From: Vibrio maritimus
GTDB taxonomy: Bacteria > Pseudomonadota > Gammaproteobacteria > Enterobacterales > Vibrionaceae
Direction: 5' to 3'
Assembly (NCBI GenBank): GCA_000755425.1
Contig: BBMT01000001.1
Coordinates: 248,001 to 312,000 of the forward strand
DNA: 64,000 bases
Shown: one piece after another, positions 56,769 to 64,000 of the stretch
How positions within the stretch are numbered: the first letter of the stretch is position 1
Layout: each line of letters opens with the position of its first letter
Position numbers and translations under genes: made by a program
Notes under the pieces: model-generated
Database searches by the model: none
Told to the model about the DNA's origin: nothing
The model's input: only the letters and a program-made list of their open reading frames with translations

Positions 56769-58244
56769 CTATTGCGCGAGAGCCACTTTCATTTGCTCTG
56801 CGACTCTATCGACTTTGCCAAGCCCGATGATGACTTGCAGTCCGTGTTTACCCACAGGGACAACGCCTGCAGCACCGAGTTGTTTTAGACGCTCAACGTT
56901 TGCAACTGACGAATCTTTAACTGAGAGGCGTAGACGGGTAATGCAGTTGTCGACCTCAGTGATATTCTCTGCGCCACCAAGTGCTTCGATATAGTCTTGC
57001 GTCAGCGCAACCAAGCCTTCGCTGCCAATAGTGGCCTTTTTCTCATCTGCGCTTTCCATGAGTTCACCACGTCCTGGTGTCTTTAAATCAAACTTGATGA
57101 TTGCGAAGCGGAATACTGAGTAGTAAATCGCGAAGAACACAAGACCTTGAAGGATTAACATGTACCATTTAACCGCGAGCGGGTTTTGGCTCGATAGTAC
57201 CAAGTCAACGAAACCTGCGGAGAAGCCGAAACCTGCCATCCATTGCATTGATGCGGCAATGTACATAGAAATACCGGTAAGCACTGCATGAATGAGGTAC
57301 AGAACAGGTGCAAGGAACATGAAGCTAAACTCTAATGGCTCGGTAATACCCGTGAAGAAAGAAGCCATAGCCGCTGCGAGCATGATAGAGAAAACCGCTG
57401 CTTTGTTCTTTTTGTCTGCACAGTGGTAAATAGCCAGCGCAGCACCTGGCAGACCAAACATCATGATTGGGAAGAAGCCTGCTTGATACATGCCCGTTTG
57501 GCCAACGACTGCAGTGCCATTAGCGATAGATTGCGCGCCGCCCAAGAAGTTTGGAATGTCATTGATGCCCACCACATCAAACCAGAAAACAGGGTAGAGA
57601 GCGTGGTGCATACCGACCGTTAGCATTAGACGGTTGAAGAAGCCAAACAGTCCTGCGCCAATAGCGCCCATAGATTGCAGCTTAACACCCAGGATGATCA
57701 GCGCGTCATAAACCACAGGCCAGATGTAAAGTAGAACGAATGCGAGCACCATGCCAGCGATTGAGGTGAGTATGGGTACAAGGCGCTTGCCGCTAAAGAA
57801 AGCGAGGGCTTTTGGAAGTTCAACATGGGAGAATCGGTTGTAGATTTCTGCCGAAACGATACCAACAAGGATGCCCACAAACTGGTTACTGATTTTTCCG
57901 AATGCGGCAGGTACTTCGTCTGCTGCTAAACCTTTGATTTGCTGAATAGTAGAAGGGTCAAGAAGCGTCGTCAGCACTAAGAAGCAGATAAAGCCAGAAA
58001 GCGCGGCTGAGCCGTTTTTATCTTTACTCAAGCCAAAGGCAACACCTACAGCAAACAGTACCGCCATATTATCAATGATGGCACTGCCAGATTTAATCAG
58101 AAAAGCGGCGAGAACACTGTCTGCACCCCAACCGGTAGGATCAAGCCAATATCCAATCCCCATTAGAATTGCGGCGGCAGGTAGTGTCGCCACTGGTACC
58201 ATCAGCGCCTTACCGACTTTCTGCATATAGCCAAGTATATTCAT
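56769..58244 (-). CDS. PTS EIIBC, GlcNAc/glucose family
   Basis: A 491-residue fused permease. EIIC occupies residues 1-380 (MNILGYMQKVGKALMVPVAT start as in NagE, GITEPLEFSFMFLAP near 300). EIIB occupies 415-491, with the phosphocysteine in NCITRLRLSVKD near 430. There is no EIIA domain. It imports and phosphorylates an amino sugar or glucose. It is related to the truncated nagE at the left edge of the window but not identical to it. A divergent LysR gene 125 bases away is its likely regulator. Confidence 0.88.
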   Translation of the reverse strand: MNILGYMQKVGKALMVPVATLPAAAILMGIGYWLDPTGWGADSVLAAFLIKSGSAIIDNMAVLFAVGVAFGLSKDKNGSAALSGFICFLVLTTLLDPSTIQQIKGLAADEVPAAFGKISNQFVGILVGIVSAEIYNRFSHVELPKALAFFSGKRLVPILTSIAGMVLAFVLLYIWPVVYDALIILGVKLQSMGAIGAGLFGFFNRLMLTVGMHHALYPVFWFDVVGINDIPNFLGGAQSIANGTAVVGQTGMYQAGFFPIMMFGLPGAALAIYHCADKKNKAAVFSIMLAAAMASFFTGITEPLEFSFMFLAPVLYLIHAVLTGISMYIAASMQWMAGFGFSAGFVDLVLSSQNPLAVKWYMLILQGLVFFAIYYSVFRFAIIKFDLKTPGRGELMESADEKKATIGSEGLVALTQDYIEALGGAENITEVDNCITRLRLSVKDSSVANVERLKQLGAAGVVPVGKHGLQVIIGLGKVDRVAEQMKVALAQ

Positions 58245-58369
58245 TCAGACCTCGTTGTAATTTGAAACATGTGTATGTGCGATATAGGTCTATTTGAAAC
58301 TTATTTAACGATGCAAACAAACTAGTAATGTCTTACTATGAATTAAATTTTTTGATTCATAGAACTGAC

Positions 58370-59250
58370 ATGGCAAACCAGCAAACGTTACTCAGAAATC
58401 TGCATACGTTTCATGTGGCAGCAAAAACATTGAGCTTTACGCTGACGGCGAAAGAACTCAACCTCACCCAAGGTGCGGTAAGCTATCGGATGAAAGTCTT
58501 GGAAGAGTCGATCGGCTTTAATTTGTTCACGCGAGGCACTCGTAAACTGTCTCTTACCGAAGAGGGACAACGATTTCACGCCACATTGGCGAAATCACTT
58601 ACGTCCATTTTTGGTGAAATTGAGGACATTCGTAGCACTGAGTTGGCGGGAGAGATTACCATTGCGACTTCTCCTCAGTTCGCGTCGAGCTGGCTGATGC
58701 CGCGGCTATCGGACTTTAAGGAGCGCCATCCTAAATTTAATCTCAATATCTTGGTATATGAGGAGCAGGAAGCCTTCTTCCAAGAGGATATTGATGTGGC
58801 CATCGTCTACGGAAGCGAGACACCAAAAGAGATGTATGTTCGCCCGCTATTTGGTGAGCGGTACGTTCCTGTATGCACGCCCGAGTATGCGACAAAGTAT
58901 GAGTTGTTTGAAAAAGGCACCGACGCGCTCGCTAACATCAATTTTCTTCATGCGTTAGGCTCTGACGTCTGGCAGCGTTGGGTGAACCATCATGGTATTG
59001 AAGTGGATATCTTTGAGCAGTTTTACTGTGTAGGACATCGTGGGTTAGGCGTTACCGCGGCACTTAATTCGGTGGGCGTTGCATGGGACGCTATCATTTT
59101 GTGAAGAAACATATTGATAAAGGAGAGCTGGTTAGCCCGCTTCCGGCAATGCCAACCGTGAACAACTACTACTTGGTCTGTCCGGTAGGACACGAAAAAA
59201 GGCCTAAAATACAGACCTTTGTTCGTTGGTTAGATAATCAGATTATCTAG
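58370..59250 (+). CDS. LysR-family regulator, DsdC/GcvA-like (one frameshift)
   Basis: A 293-residue LysR-type regulator. The HTH is at residues 8-65 (LHTFHVAAKTLSFTLTAKEL, TQGAVSYRMKVLEESIGFNL), and an effector domain begins near 90 (AGEITIATSPQFASSWLMPR). One missing A near 59089 breaks the frame, which resumes MGRYHFVKKHIDKGELVSPL. An in-frame ATG at 58328 is an alternative start. It is divergent from the PTS EIIBC gene. Its 3' end overlaps the convergent Omp85-type gene by eight bases. Confidence 0.87.
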
Positions 59251-60565
59251 AAGGATGATCCACCATGATCCAGAAGTTGGTACTTTCAGGCGATTTTGCC
59301 AAATCTGCACGAACGACCAGACCTGCCATCAAAGCTCGCACAGAGCCGCCGGCATCGTACTTTAGGTCGGTTAGGAGTTCATTGGCGGTATAGGCAGAGC
59401 CCACTCGACCGACTTCGACAAAACCAACAAGTTGAATCCAGTCGACTCGCAAGAAATCGAGCCATGAGACTTCTTTGAGCGGGTTGTAAGCTAAGGTGTA
59501 ACGATATTCCGCCGCGCCGTACAACACAGCTTTGTCATGGAAGCGGTTGTTGTCATAGCCGCGAAGTCGGGTGAAGCCACCTAACGTCGCACCTTCATTG
59601 TATGGAGGGTTGCCGTTGACGACGCGGTTGCCTTGTTGATCGGTGTTCACTTCCCATGTTGGAGAGATACCCGTCCAGAAGTTAAGCGCGATAACGCGTT
59701 GCGAAGCCCAATCTGACTTACCCAAGGAAAAATACTTACTCATATCGAGCTCGTGAAATGACCATTGCTGCTTGGATTCAAACCAGCCCCAGTCATGAGA
59801 GGTCGCAACATATTGGCGGCTACCGTATGACGGGTTCGGCGCAAAGTCCGTATTGTCATAGAGAAGACCAAACTCCATGGCGTGAATAGTGCCGTCAAGG
59901 GTGCCTTGGTTGAACTCAAAAGACTGATAGCGATTAAACTGACGAGTGACAAAAATGGTGGAGCCACTTTCCATTGGGTTCCACTCTTTACCACCCGACG
60001 GCTCAGATACCAGTAAGCCGTTACGTATTTCGTAGTCCACTCGGCCATCATTTCGAGTGGAGCCTATCGGGAGTACATACTCCATTTTGATATCGAACCA
60101 GTTGGATGCGCCGTCAGCTTGGAAAAACTGATCGTTAGAAGAGCCATTGCTTCCCGGTAGTGTTGACCCAGGTGGGTAAGACTCGGTGCCTGCGGTATAC
60201 GCCCTTTGTTGAGGGTAATAGCCAAACATGCCATAGGCGCTCAAAAATACTCGCTCTGTACCAGGAATCATATAGTTCCAGACACCGCCAGCGATAGCGT
60301 GGCTAGTATCACCACCAAACACGGTACCACCAATGGTCATTTGGTCTTGGTGAATACCTTTAATCATTCCGCCGACACCCACGTTCAATCCCATGGTTTC
60401 GGTACTAAAGAGGTACGGTAAGACCATCGACTCACGGATTCGATCGGGAGTCTCTTGACGGTCAATTCGTGATTTTACGCTCGTTGGCACGGCTGCTTGC
60501 GCCAAAGTGGCATTGAGAGAGCATGTCAGCGCCGTAACGAGTCCTAATAGGCGACGATAAGTCAT
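59243..60565 (-). CDS. Omp85/BamA-type outer-membrane barrel protein without POTRA domains
   Basis: A 440-residue outer-membrane protein with a signal peptide (residues 1-24, ending AQA). It has 12-16 amphipathic strands. The Omp85 barrel signature appears as TRLRGYDNNRF near 337-347, matching the inward-folding (V/L)RGY/F loop, followed by AVLYGAAEYRYTL. No POTRA repeats precede the barrel. Related proteins are annotated as surface antigen (D15)-like and may move proteins or lipids. The function here is unknown. Confidence 0.8.
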   Translation of the reverse strand: MTYRRLLGLVTALTCSLNATLAQAAVPTSVKSRIDRQETPDRIRESMVLPYLFSTETMGLNVGVGGMIKGIHQDQMTIGGTVFGGDTSHAIAGGVWNYMIPGTERVFLSAYGMFGYYPQQRAYTAGTESYPPGSTLPGSNGSSNDQFFQADGASNWFDIKMEYVLPIGSTRNDGRVDYEIRNGLLVSEPSGGKEWNPMESGSTIFVTRQFNRYQSFEFNQGTLDGTIHAMEFGLLYDNTDFAPNPSYGSRQYVATSHDWGWFESKQQWSFHELDMSKYFSLGKSDWASQRVIALNFWTGISPTWEVNTDQQGNRVVNGNPPYNEGATLGGFTRLRGYDNNRFHDKAVLYGAAEYRYTLAYNPLKEVSWLDFLRVDWIQLVGFVEVGRVGSAYTANELLTDLKYDAGGSVRALMAGLVVRADLAKSPESTNFWIMVDHPSR

Positions 60566-60712
60566 AGATGAGCGACTTCCTTGTAATTATGATTGTTATT
60601 TGTCGTTACATAGCCTAGCGTGATTTGTTACGCGAGAGAATAAATAACAGAGACTTTGATGGTTTTTTGTAGCAGGTTTTACAAATGTGGCTTTTTGGAT
60701 GTGCGCATTTAG

Positions 60713-60739
60713 AAAACCCAAGCATTAAGCTTGGGTTTT
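60713..60739 (-). terminator. Terminator after the M14 peptidase gene
   Basis: A perfect 11-bp stem AAAACCCAAGC/GCTTGGGTTTT with loop ATTAA. It ends in four T on either strand. Confidence 0.8.
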
Positions 60740-60750
60740 GAAGTGTTGTG

Positions 60751-61689
60751 TTACATCGAGGTTTGTAGGAAATCGAGTGCCCCTACGACCGCAGCGACTT
60801 GAGCATCATTACACTCTTGTTCAGTCACTTTCGGGCTATCTGGATATACTTCTGTTGTGGTTGAGTACTCGCAATCCGTCATGCCAGTACAAAGGCTAAG
60901 CTTTTTCAATGGGTAATTGATTACGCCATGCTGCACCACGTCAGAGCCAATAATTTTGCCGTTGTCATCCGGCGGCGCAATATGAGTGACTTTTTCAACA
61001 AAGCCAATCACATGCTTTTGAAACGCTTCAGCTGGTTTTTCGGTGTTACCTACAAGATAGAAGCCGTCTGGTACATTGTCTTCAATATATTCAAGGCCAT
61101 CACGTGCAGCAAGAGCAGGGCGGAACTCGCTCTCATCCGTATCCGTGGTTTCATGCAGATCAATGTGAGCCCAAATATCGGTGCCTAGTGACGCCACAAA
61201 CGCCATAAGATTGGCTGACTCTTCCGCTGGAGAATCTTGATAGAACGAACGGTTTGGATCTACTGCGTTAGGATTCCAGCGGTTAATGGTTTCATAACCC
61301 CAAGGGCTCACACAAGGTGCGATAACGATATTGAATGCATCTTGGTAATCTTGAACGTTGTTCTTAGCAAACTGAAGCGCACCGTGAACACCGGACGTCT
61401 CATAACCATGTACGCCTCCTGTCACTAGGATAGTTGGCTTTTTCGCATCCCAAGCACGCGTTTTTAGCGCAAACAGCGGGAAGCGAGCTTCGTCGTATGA
61501 AAGCGCACCGTATTGCACCACATCTAAGCTCTCACGCAGTGCGTCGATTTTAGGAAGGACATCTTCGTTATAAAGACGTTTTACCGACGTGCTTTCACGC
61601 CACTGTTGGACTTCGCTATCTGTCCATTTTGTTCCTGGGGTACCGATAGGGTATTGAAAGCTATTTTGCATGGTTTCCATTCTCAACAT
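60751..61689 (-). CDS. M14-family zinc carboxypeptidase/deacylase-like protein
   Basis: A 312-residue cytosolic M14 metallopeptidase. Zinc ligands are the His and Glu of TGGVHGYETSG near 91-101 and the His of AHIDLHETTD. The catalytic Glu is in STTTEVYPD near the C terminus, and NPNAVDPNRSF carries the substrate Arg. It resembles succinylglutamate desuccinylase/carboxypeptidase relatives that act on small peptides or acylated amino acids. Three in-frame ATG codons (61689, 61680, 61671) are possible starts, and none has a strong ribosome site. Confidence 0.82.
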   Translation of the reverse strand: MLRMETMQNSFQYPIGTPGTKWTDSEVQQWRESTSVKRLYNEDVLPKIDALRESLDVVQYGALSYDEARFPLFALKTRAWDAKKPTILVTGGVHGYETSGVHGALQFAKNNVQDYQDAFNIVIAPCVSPWGYETINRWNPNAVDPNRSFYQDSPAEESANLMAFVASLGTDIWAHIDLHETTDTDESEFRPALAARDGLEYIEDNVPDGFYLVGNTEKPAEAFQKHVIGFVEKVTHIAPPDDNGKIIGSDVVQHGVINYPLKKLSLCTGMTDCEYSTTTEVYPDSPKVTEQECNDAQVAAVVGALDFLQTSM

Positions 61690-61787
61690 CTAATGTGCGA
61701 GAAAGCATAGCGGTGAAGAAGCGCAGTGGCAATCGAAGAGAAGTGAAGATTGTGACAAATTTGGTTTCCAAAACTCATTGAAGCTGT

Positions 61788-62125
61788 TTAATCCAAACGA
61801 GTAATAAAGGTCTTCTCGTCATCCACAAACGCCACAAAGCCACCGTGATAAATAAACACGCGACCACGCCCTTCCACCAAACAGGCAAGCTGCGGATTCA
61901 AATCTTCTTCGTTGTTTGCTCTCTGCAACGTGCCAGTATCTGTCACTACGCCGTCGAGTGAGGGCAGATACCATAGGTGCGCTTAGCTTGATCAATCAGG
62001 CTTAATTCGCTGGTGGTGGAAAAGCAAGAAGGAATAGTACCGGCATCTTCGATAAACATAGTTTTGAATTCTTCAAAGGCGGTAATCACCAGCCAGTCGA
62101 TGTCGTTTACATGATGGATAAACAT
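61788..62125 (-). CDS. Hypothetical protein, 112 residues (one frameshift)
   Basis: Two open frames join into one protein if a missing T near 61966 is restored. The first half is MFIHHVNDIDWLVITAFEEF and then SCFSTTSELSLIDQAKRTYG. The second half is LVEGRGRVFIYHGGFVAFVD and then DEKTFITRLD. The join restores a continuous soluble protein, which supports a real gene. The family is not recognised. Confidence 0.55.
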
Positions 62126-62520
62126 AGAGTGTCTCTGTAATTCTGATGGGGGGATGTTATCACTATTTGTAGGGAGCATAGTAGGGGGATAACGCGTAAT
62201 TGCCCCGCGATCAGTTAGAGACACTACTCTAACCTGTCGAACCCGTGATTATTCCCTACTAAAAGTGATCCGAGTTCAGCACACCCAGAAACTGTGCCTA
62301 CCTGAGGAATCCAATTTCTCAACTGGCTTGCTATGGTTTTATTTCTAAAGCGTTTCCATTGCGATACATTTCCTACCTATTGAGAAAGTGAGATCTACAT
62401 TTAGTTAACACATTAATTACATTGTTTTTGCATAACTCGGGTGCTATCGTTTAAAAATCAAACAGTGGTCATATATGGAGCGAATGCCTATGGTGACAGT
62501 ACGCTAATGGAGTTAGGTTT
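62126..62520. other. Intergenic region with no gene seen
   Basis: About 395 bases of AT-rich divergent promoter DNA between the 112-residue gene and the LuxR-type regulator. I see no convincing operator palindrome. Confidence 0.4.
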
Positions 62521-63240
62521 ATGAGTGTGGATGGCACCTGCGCAAATTTGGTTCAGTTAAATGAGTTTCAAAATGAGATGATGTTGTTGCTAGACTCGAG
62601 TATGAAGGTATCTCGTTTAGCTACTTACTTAGTCGATGAACGAGCGCGCCCGATTTGCTATCAAACGTCTAAGATCCAACCTTTGATGCATCAACAGTAT
62701 GTTGACGATTTCTATCAGGCAGATCCTCTCTATCCAGAAAACTTTAGCTCACCAAGGGATCGAATCATTAAGATGAGCGATCTTGTTTCGCCGATGAAGC
62801 AGCGTACTCACGCCTACTATCAGGATTTTATTAAGCCGTGGAAAGTAAACGAGATTGTTGAGCTTTATTTTTATCATCAAAACAATTTAATTGGTGGTGC
62901 GGCGCTGTTTTTTGATCAGGCGGTAGAAGCTCCGTCAAAAAATGATTTAATCCGCCTGGGTTCATTGCATAGATACATTGAGTTCAGTTTGGGACAGCAG
63001 TTGAAAACTGTGACCAAAATGAGCTTTGACGATTTCTGTGATCAGTACTTATTAACAAGCAAAGAAAGAGTCGTGCTACAGCTTGCGATACAAGGGCTAG
63101 CGAACAAAGTCATGGCGCAAAAACTAAATTGCAGCTTATCGACGATTAAAACTCATCTACAACATCTGTTTTCTAAGTTAGAGGTAAACAGCAAAGTTGA
63201 GATGGTAAACCTGGTCTACAGTTCCAAATGCATTATCTGA
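62521..63240 (+). CDS. LuxR-type HTH regulator
   Basis: A 239-residue regulator with a C-terminal LuxR HTH (residues 178-235: TSKERVVLQLAIQGLANKVM, NCSLSTIKTHLQHLFSKLEV). The N-terminal 160 residues form a GAF-like sensory region (FYQADPLYPENFSSPRD, YYQDFIKPWKVNEIVELYFY). It lacks the receiver Asp of response regulators, and the Trp/Tyr/Asp set of acyl-homoserine-lactone receptors is not evident. GGAG precedes the ATG. It converges with the aldehyde dehydrogenase gene. Confidence 0.87.
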   Translation: MSVDGTCANLVQLNEFQNEMMLLLDSSMKVSRLATYLVDERARPICYQTSKIQPLMHQQYVDDFYQADPLYPENFSSPRDRIIKMSDLVSPMKQRTHAYYQDFIKPWKVNEIVELYFYHQNNLIGGAALFFDQAVEAPSKNDLIRLGSLHRYIEFSLGQQLKTVTKMSFDDFCDQYLLTSKERVVLQLAIQGLANKVMAQKLNCSLSTIKTHLQHLFSKLEVNSKVEMVNLVYSSKCII

Positions 63241-63253
63241 CGCGATAGAATAA

Positions 63254-63284
63254 AAAAGAGCCCTTTGAAAAGTAGGGCTCTTTT
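63254..63284. terminator. Bidirectional terminator between LuxR-type and aldehyde dehydrogenase genes
   Basis: AAAAGAGCCCT/AGGGCTCTTTT stem (11 bp, nine-base loop) between convergent genes. Confidence 0.88.
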
Positions 63285-63297
63285 AAATTTGAATGGT

Positions 63298-64000
63298 TTA
63301 TTTGTTAATATTCACAACCTGAAGTAGGCTATTTTCTAATAGCCCCTCCAAACCGAACTCCACTCCAAACCCAGACATTTTGCAACCACCAAATGGAGCG
63401 TGTGGCAGCACTTCAGCATGTCCATTGATCCAAACGGTGCCACATTCCAGTTGAGTGGCTAGAGTTGTTGCAGCTTCAGTATCCCCCAAACAGAGCCACC
63501 CAAACCAACATCTACTTTGTTTGCCATAGCCACTGCCTCTTCTAATGAAGAATAAGGCACCACTGGAAGTACAGGGCCAAACTGTTCTTCATCAACTATC
63601 GACATTCCGTTTTTAGCATTGCCGACGATGGTTGGGGGATAAAAATATCCTGAAGTTTCACTTCGTCTACCACCGCAATATATAGTGGCTCCATCTTTTC
63701 TGGCTTGCTCAACGAGCGACACAACTTTTTCTAGCTGATTTACATTCTGAATCGGACCGAAGGTAGTTGATTGAACCATGCCATCACCCACGACTTGCTT
63801 TTCAGCAATACCAGCAAGCAACTCGCACAATTCGTCATGTTGCGATTGATGCACGTACAGCCTTTTGAGTGCGGCACAGGTTTGTCCCATATTGATAAAC
63901 GCGCTGTTAAATAGTCCTTCAGCGATGGCATTGAGTTCAGAGCCCGGAAGTACAATTCCTGCATCGTTTCCACCCAACTCCAGAGTCAGCTTTTTAAGAT
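63298..64000 (-). CDS. Aldehyde dehydrogenase, C-terminal half (partial, one frameshift)
   Basis: About 235 C-terminal residues of an NAD(P)-dependent aldehyde dehydrogenase. The catalytic Glu lies in LTLELGGNDAGIV and the catalytic Cys in NMGQTCAALKRLYVH. The cofactor/active-site Glu-Phe pair is in VDEEQFGPVLPVVPY, and APFGGCKMSGFG is near the end. A missing G in a G run near 63483 shifts the frame between GGSVWG and DTEAATTLATQ. The N-terminal half lies beyond the window. The substrate is unknown. Confidence 0.92.

Noticed and set aside
58255..58300. Direct TTTGAAAC repeats between EIIBC and the LysR gene as a LysR box
   Set aside because: Only two short AT-rich copies are present and there is no T-N11-A dyad I could defend.
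1..64000. CRISPR array, tRNA, rRNA, integrase, transposase or phage module
   Set aside because: I looked for regularly spaced repeats, clover-leaf sequences and recombinase motifs and found none. The only long repeats are the pair at 28045-28442.

Overview
The window looks like a chromosomal segment of a marine Vibrio-type gammaproteobacterium (order Vibrionales). Supporting signs are a GlcNAc-type PTS permease ending in EIIB, a VCC/VVH-like pore-forming cytolysin, a phn cluster in the order phnX-pbfA-phnW / phnS-T-UV-R, an AT-rich gene-dense layout and many LysR, AraC, TetR, DeoR, GntR and LuxR regulators. I see no rRNA, tRNA, CRISPR array, transposase or phage block. The content is accessory and catabolic. 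A secondary-chromosome location is possible but cannot be shown from this sequence.

Quality warning. About half of the larger genes are split by single-base shifts. I placed 29 of them, and every one is repaired by adding one base. Those I could resolve fall mostly in short homopolymers. A strictly one-directional error pattern across unrelated housekeeping and catabolic genes points to uncorrected sequencing deletions, not pseudogenes. Split genes are therefore given as one CDS with the break point noted.

Layout. 1-1.7 kb: end of nagE, a Crp/Fnr-type regulator and a P-loop kinase-like protein. 1.7-6 kb (minus): a TruD-like pseudouridine synthase, an FMN reductase and a secreted cytolysin. 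6.2-15.5 kb: a complete 2-aminoethylphosphonate uptake and breakdown cluster with three matching operator palindromes. 15.6-18 kb: an ascorbate-type PTS (EIIB-EIIC-EIIA). 18.2-23 kb: an AraC regulator, a DUF1254/1214 lipoprotein with its LysR neighbour and a flavin reductase. 22.9-28 kb: a DeoR regulator, a glycyl radical enzyme (YbiW/PflF type), its activase and a divergent FSA-type aldolase, with a perfect FNR box and a repeated TTTCATTTGAAA-type operator. 28-28.8 kb: two roughly 190-bp palindromic repeats directly behind a DUF559 nuclease gene. 29-41 kb: a RibD-like reductase/TetR pair, lhgO, a GNAT protein, malY/patB, a TetR-controlled membrane-protein/SDR module, an AlkD-like protein, a MASE1-GGDEF diguanylate cyclase, a YdjM-like protein and a Ca2+/Na+ antiporter. 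41-52 kb: DedA-LssY fusion, glycosyltransferase, acetoacetyl-CoA synthetase, phhAB and an RND efflux pair. 52-64 kb: a secreted Ntn hydrolase with an outer-membrane protein and a 59-residue protein, an AraC regulator, an iron alcohol dehydrogenase, a second GlcNAc/glucose-type PTS EIIBC with a divergent LysR regulator, an Omp85-type barrel, an M14 peptidase, a LuxR-type regulator and a truncated aldehyde dehydrogenase.

How genes work together. PhnSTUV imports aminoethylphosphonates. PhnW and PhnX convert AEP to acetaldehyde and phosphate through phosphonoacetaldehyde, PbfA probably feeds (R)-1-hydroxy-AEP into the same intermediate, and PhnR probably controls all three promoters. The glycyl radical enzyme, activase and aldolase form an anaerobic sugar-phosphate route under FNR and DeoR control. 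PhhA and PhhB hydroxylate phenylalanine and recycle the pterin, with a TyrR-type box upstream.
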